Positions 60,780 to 64,000 of a DNA stretch of 64,000 nucleotides are shown in pieces. This DNA is from Gordonibacter urolithinfaciens (lineage in GTDB: Bacteria > Actinomycetota > Coriobacteriia > Coriobacteriales > Eggerthellaceae), in the NCBI RefSeq assembly GCF_900199375.1, contig NZ_LT900217.1, positions 2,790,001-2,854,000 on the forward strand. Direction: 5' to 3'. How positions within the stretch are numbered: the first letter of the stretch is position 1; the number at the start of each line of letters is the position of its first letter. The position numbers were made by a program, and so were the translations under genes. Under the pieces are notes generated by a model. The model did not search any database. It was not told the DNA's origin and saw nothing but the letters and a program-made list of their open reading frames with translations.

Positions 60780-61514
60780 TTACCACACCCGGGCGAACGT
60801 GAGGCACCAGACGTGGGCGGCGCCGGCGCGGCGCAGGGCATCGGTGGCGTCGAACAGGGTGGCGCCGGTGGTGCAGACGTCGTCCACGAGCAGCAGGCGC
60901 CCCGGCACGGTGGCGCCGGGCAGGGCCTCGAAGCGGCCGGCCGTGTTCTCGAGGCGCGCCCGGCGCGAGAGCGCGCGCTGGTCGCGGGTGCGCGGGCGGG
61001 CGAGGGGGGCCGCCACGGGCAGGTCCAGCCGCTGTGCCAGGCCGCGCGCCAGCAGCTCCGCGTGGTCGAAGCCGCGCCGCCGGCGCGCGGCGGACGTGGC
61101 CGGCACGAACGCCACCGCCTCCGGCCGCCAGGAGGGAGGGCGGGCGCGCGCCATGAGGCAGGCCAGGGGCTCGGCCAGGCGGCGCTCTCCCTGGTCCTTG
61201 TACGTGCGCACGATCCGCGCGGGCGCCTCGCCGAACGTGACGGCGCTCGCGCACCCGTCGTAGGGCACCGTGTCGCGCCCGGCGCGCCCGAGCACCACGG
61301 GGTTGCACTCGCTGCACTGCACCCGCCCGAACGGCGCCCCGCACACCGGGCAGGCACGCCACCAATCCAGATAGGGCAGGGCGCTTCGGCAGGCGTCGCA
61401 CAGCACCTCGCCGGGCGCGTCGCACACGGCGCAGCGCGTGGGCCACAACGTCTCCGCCAGGGCCTCGGCGGCACCGCGGACGTAGAGGCGCGTTCTGTCG
61501 ACTGCGAGGGGCAT
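60780..61514 (-). CDS. comF: ComF-family phosphoribosyltransferase-fold protein
   Basis: 244 residues. The N-terminal zinc ribbon has paired cysteines (PTRCAVCDAPGEVLCDAC and ACPVCGAPF..VQCSEC). The PRTase motif is LLLVDDVCTTGATL, with FVPATSAARRRRGFDHAELL before it. ComF proteins take part in DNA uptake in competent bacteria, but members outside competence loci are common. ATG 61514 has no ribosome site; TATGCT lies six bases before it on the minus strand, so a leaderless message is possible. Confidence 0.92.
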   Translation of the reverse strand: MPLAVDRTRLYVRGAAEALAETLWPTRCAVCDAPGEVLCDACRSALPYLDWWRACPVCGAPFGRVQCSECNPVVLGRAGRDTVPYDGCASAVTFGEAPARIVRTYKDQGERRLAEPLACLMARARPPSWRPEAVAFVPATSAARRRRGFDHAELLARGLAQRLDLPVAAPLARPRTRDQRALSRRARLENTAGRFEALPGATVPGRLLLVDDVCTTGATLFDATDALRRAGAAHVWCLTFARVW

Positions 61515-61870
61515 GTTGCGAGCATAGCGCCGCAACCTTGCCCGCCGACCGTATTCCCGCCGTCGCCGAGCCGCCCGGACCTTGCCCGAACCTGGCGCAG
61601 GCACCGTCCCCGCCTTGCGCCTCCGCCGTCCCCGCCTTGCCGACCCGCCGTGCGGACCTTGCCCGTCGTTCGTGCGGATCTCGCGCAGGCGGGCACGTCC
61701 GGCGCCGATCCTGCTCACAGGGTCCCCCTGCGCGACCCCAACACCGGCCTGCCCGTTTTCGCGAACCTTCCGCGGCAGGGGCGGGCCCTTTCGGATGCTT
61801 CCGGTGATTCTTGTCGTGCGATTCTGCGCGCTGCGCTTCCGGGCGTTTTCCCTATCTGCTAAACTGAACG
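61515..61870. other. C-rich intergenic sequence after comF start
   Basis: Contains imperfect repeats of CCGTCCCCGCCTTGC and long pyrimidine-rich stretches; open frames are without coding support. TAAACT at 61860 could be a -10 box for the following RNA candidate. Confidence 0.4.
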
Positions 61871-61907
61871 GTGCTTCTTTCGAGTCTGTAGTTGCGGGAC
61901 GTCTATC

Positions 61908-62100
61908 CCTAGTCCATGGCAGATGCGGTCGAAAGGATCCACGTAAGTCGAACCGACCTGGTCGGGGAGGCGATCATGGCGCATCCTAGAGGTAAGTCGC
62001 ACCGCCCGTTTACTTATGACGCGGCATACGGCCGCGACGGGCGAGAGGGTAACCGGTGGGAGCTGGGCCCCGGTGCGCGAGTGTGGGGGCAAAGACTAGG
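61908..62100 (+). ncRNA. Candidate structured RNA / leader upstream of the solute-binding lipoprotein
   Basis: CCTAGTC (61908-61914) pairs with GACTAGG (62094-62100) and would close a ~190-nt domain. Inside are the hairpins CCGAC-CTG-GTCGG and GCGGC-ATACG-GCCGC. GTAAGTCGAACCGACC is repeated 47 nt later as GTAAGTCGCACCGCCC, and GTCGAAAGG occurs at both ends. Base composition is more even than in the genes. A frame of 68 codons crosses it (61916-62122), but its third codon positions are not G/C-biased. It lies right before the lipoprotein gene and may be a riboswitch or trans-acting RNA. No Rfam class could be assigned by eye. Confidence 0.45.
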
Positions 62101-62153
62101 TCAGTCGAAAGGGGCGCTTTGAGAGAGAAACAGCGGATGGAGGCACACCGGAA

Positions 62154-63116
62154 ATGAAGCGTATGAAGGCGCTCGTATGCTGCGCGGCAGCCGCCTGCCT
62201 GGCGATGGTGCTGGCAGGATGCTCGTCGCAGCAGAGCTACACCCCTCCCGAGAAGAGCGCGACGGTGTCGTCGCCTGCCATCGGCAAGAGCGGCACGTTG
62301 CGGGTTGGCGTGAACGCGGGGTCGCCGCCGTTGGCCGGCTCGCCTTCGTCCTCGTCGAAGATCGTCGGCATCGACGTCGACGTGGCCGCGGCGCTGGCCG
62401 ACCAGCTGGGCTTGAAGCTGGAGATAGTGGACGTGGGGACCGATCCCGAGGCCGCGCTCAAGGAGGGCAAGGTCGACGTGGCCATGGGCATCGGCTCCGA
62501 GATCGAGGTGCCGTTCTGGAGGTCGCCGGCGTACCTGCCGAAGGGCGTGGCGCTGTTCTCCACCTCGGCGAATGCGACGGTGCCCACCAAGGCGTCGTCC
62601 CCCAAGATCGCGGCCCAGGTGTCCTCCACCAGCTCGTGGCAGGTCACCAACGAGTTCGGCCAGGACGCGCTTGTGTCCGAGAACGACTTGAAGAGCGCGT
62701 TCGCCGCCCTTGCCGACGGCTCCGCCCAGTACGTGGCGGCCGATGCCGTCATCGGCATGTACGCGGCCCACAGCGGCGGCTACGACGCGCAGATCGTGGC
62801 GCTCATGCAGCAGCCCGGCGGTTACTGTGTCGGCATGCTCGAGGCGAACACCGAGCTGCAGGCGGCCGTCAAGGATGCGCTCGCTGCGCTCACCGACGGC
62901 GGCATCGTGTCGGTCATCGAGAAGAAGTGGCTGGGCACGGACATCGACGCCTCGTCGCTCCCGCTCACGACGGGCGCCTCCTCGGCGAAGACGGACGAGT
63001 CCAAGACAAGCGGTGACGAATCGGACGGCGGCGAGAATGCGCCTGCTGCCGAAGATGACGAGGAGGGCAACGTCGAGAGCAACGCCGGCAGGAACGCCGT
63101 GCGGCCCACGGCGTAA
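62154..63116 (+). CDS. Amino-acid-type solute-binding lipoprotein (SBP_bac_3-like)
   Basis: 320 residues. The signal peptide ends in lipobox LAGCSS. The body resembles polar amino-acid-binding proteins: GTLRVGVNAGSPPLAG, KIVGIDVDVAAALADQLGLK, KEGKVDVAMGIG, and DGGIVSVIEKKWLG at the end of the fold. About 45 residues of acidic, Ser/Glu-rich tail follow. No permease or ATPase gene is seen in the window. ATG 62154 has TGGAGG ten bases upstream. A very good terminator follows. Confidence 0.88.
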   Translation: MKRMKALVCCAAAACLAMVLAGCSSQQSYTPPEKSATVSSPAIGKSGTLRVGVNAGSPPLAGSPSSSSKIVGIDVDVAAALADQLGLKLEIVDVGTDPEAALKEGKVDVAMGIGSEIEVPFWRSPAYLPKGVALFSTSANATVPTKASSPKIAAQVSSTSSWQVTNEFGQDALVSENDLKSAFAALADGSAQYVAADAVIGMYAAHSGGYDAQIVALMQQPGGYCVGMLEANTELQAAVKDALAALTDGGIVSVIEKKWLGTDIDASSLPLTTGASSAKTDESKTSGDESDGGENAPAAEDDEEGNVESNAGRNAVRPTA

Positions 63117-63143
63117 GCCTTGTCGAGGAACCCGTTTCCCAAA

Positions 63144-63183
63144 CCGAATGAAAAAGCCCGCTTATGCGGGCTTTTTCATTCGG
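63144..63183. terminator. Bidirectional rho-independent terminator
   Basis: Arms of 18 bases (left CCGAATGAAAAAGCCCGC) pair perfectly around TTAT. The A run on the left and T run on the right give a T tract for both strands, between converging genes. Confidence 0.93.
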
Positions 63184-63239
63184 TAGACTATCCAATCGTT
63201 CGGGAAAGCGCTTCGCGCGCCGTGTGCGCGACGGGGAGG

Positions 63240-64000
63240 CTAGTTCAGGAAGTCCTCCAGGATCTCCTGCTCGGCCTCCTCCTCGGTGAGCCCGAGCGTC
63301 ATGAGCTTGATGATCTGGTCGCCGGCGATCTTGCCGATGGCGGCCTCGTGCACCAGCAGCGCGTCCTCGCTTGCGGCCTCGATGCCGGGGATGGCCGTGA
63401 CCTTCGCCTTGCCCATGATGATGGCGTCGCACTGCACGTGGCCGCGGCAGGCCGCCTCGCCGATCACGAGCGGGTTGAACACCTGCTTGGAGTTGTCCTG
63501 CGCCACCGAGCGCGAGATCACCTGCACGCTGGAGTCGTCGCCCTTGAGCTCCACCTTCATGTTCGAGGTGGCAACCTGGTCGTCGTGCGTGAGCAGCTTC
63601 TCGGTGAGCACGAGCTTCGCGCCCGCGCCCAGCTCGGCGTTCGTGTCGCGCACGGTGGACGACACGCCGCGCAGCTGCGTGAGCTCCATCTCGCAGCTCG
63701 CGTTCTCCTCCATGATGACGTTGGTCATGGGGTTCAGGATGCGCTCGCCGGTGCCCGCGCCCTCGCCGTAGTGCTTCTCCACGTACTTCACATGGCTGTT
63801 CTTGCCGCAGTAGAAGGTGTGGATGCCGTCGTGCTCGGAGGCCTGGTGGCTCTCGTTGTGGATGCCGCAGCCGGCGATGATGGTCACGTCGCAGTCGTCC
63901 TCGATGTAGAACGTGTTGTACACGACGTCCTTCAAGCCCGCCTGCGTCACGATGACGGGGATGTACACCGTCTCGCCCTTCGTGCCGGCCTTGATGCGGA
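63240..64000 (-). CDS. SufB/SufD-family protein, second type (SmsB-like), 5' partial
   Basis: The gene ends at 63240 and is open past the right edge (RIKAGTKGETVYIPVIVTQAG at the edge). The ~250 visible residues are a SufB/D beta-helix: IEDDCDVTIIAGCGIHNESH, VKYVEKHYGEG, FNPLVIGEAACRGHVQCDAI, then EDALLVHEAAIGKIAGDQII KLMTLGLTEEEAEQEIL. It differs from the sufB and sufD of this window and resembles the short SufB-like proteins that pair with a SufC-like ATPase in minimal two-gene systems of anaerobes. Its partner gene, if any, lies outside the window. Confidence 0.88.
   Translation of the reverse strand, partial: RIKAGTKGETVYIPVIVTQAGLKDVVYNTFYIEDDCDVTIIAGCGIHNESHQASEHDGIHTFYCGKNSHVKYVEKHYGEGAGTGERILNPMTNVIMEENASCEMELTQLRGVSSTVRDTNAELGAGAKLVLTEKLLTHDDQVATSNMKVELKGDDSSVQVISRSVAQDNSKQVFNPLVIGEAACRGHVQCDAIIMGKAKVTAIPGIEAASEDALLVHEAAIGKIAGDQIIKLMTLGLTEEEAEQEILEDFLN

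Noticed and set aside
61916-62122. A 68-codon open frame starting MADAVERIHV
   Set aside because: Third codon positions are not G/C-rich, no ribosome site is present, and the stretch is better explained as a structured RNA.
61870-62153. T-box, ydaO, THF or cobalamin riboswitch before the lipoprotein
   Set aside because: The conserved words of these classes were looked for and not found, so the RNA is left unclassified.

Overview
The window is GC-rich, densely coded DNA. Start codons are often GTG or TTG, the third codon position is strongly G/C, and neighbouring genes commonly overlap as ATGA. Gene content (a SUF-only iron-sulfur system with SufU, FeoA-FeoB fusion, acetate-activating Acs, many two-component and ABC export modules, VanZ, DUF3810, DUF4143 ATPase, Rieske oxygenase) and the style of the sequence suggest an actinobacterial gut anaerobe of the Coriobacteriia, most likely Eggerthellaceae (Eggerthella/Gordonibacter-like). 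This assignment is inference; the window has no rRNA or tRNA gene to confirm it.

Layout. 1-5.8 kb: end of a fused acetyltransferase, then a response regulator / ABC ATPase / permease / histidine kinase module. 5.9-12.9 kb: ferrous iron transporter FeoAB, peroxiredoxin AhpC, an acetyltransferase, a metallo-beta-lactamase-fold hydrolase, and two membrane proteins (one DUF3810). 13-16.6 kb: a second, opposite-strand copy of the regulator/ABC/kinase module. 17-18.7 kb: a frameshifted nuclease-like gene between two 161-162 bp inverted-repeat elements. 18.8-23.7 kb: an acyltransferase/esterase/zinc-ribbon operon and an MFS exporter. 23.9-28.1 kb: ProC, a VOC protein, a long perfect palindrome, QueD, an M23-like protein and a DUF2268 protein. 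28.3-32.4 kb: sigma factor, membrane partner, ABC exporter and VanZ. 32.6-38.5 kb: sufCBDSU on the minus strand, divergent from an Rrf2/IscR-type regulator, with operator-like repeats on the shared promoter. 38.8-44.8 kb: frameshifted metallo-beta-lactamase gene, DUF1062 gene with an elaborate leader, a gene of unknown function, acetyl-CoA synthetase, MerR regulator. 45-47.5 kb: an ADP-ribosylation-reversal operon (zinc macrodomain, macrodomain-linked sirtuin, flavin/ferredoxin fusion). 47.5-51.3 kb: pentapeptide protein, frameshifted DUF4143 ATPase with a palindromic operator, and a Rieske oxygenase flanked by two paralogous small membrane proteins. 51.6-57.7 kb: a four-gene sensory phosphorelay (solute-binding lipoprotein, hybrid kinase, REC-GGDEF-EAL, Hpt). 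57.7-64 kb: AhcY, GT2 glycosyltransferase, ComF, a putative structured RNA upstream of a solute-binding lipoprotein, and the end of a second SufB/SufD-family gene.

How the parts work together. Iron uptake (FeoAB), Fe-S assembly (SUF plus a second SufB-like protein), Fe-S sensing (Rrf2/IscR type) and Fe-S or peroxide users (ferredoxin fusion, Rieske protein, AhpC) give the window an iron/redox theme. Twin ABC/two-component modules, a sigma-linked ABC exporter and an MFS pump suggest envelope-stress or antimicrobial-export responses. The most distinctive loci are the zinc-macrodomain/SirTM/flavin-ferredoxin operon and the solute-binding-protein-led phosphorelay ending in a cyclic-di-GMP phosphodiesterase. 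Three genes carry single-base frameshifts that would each be repaired by one base; these are either real pseudogenes, switchable tracts or sequence errors.
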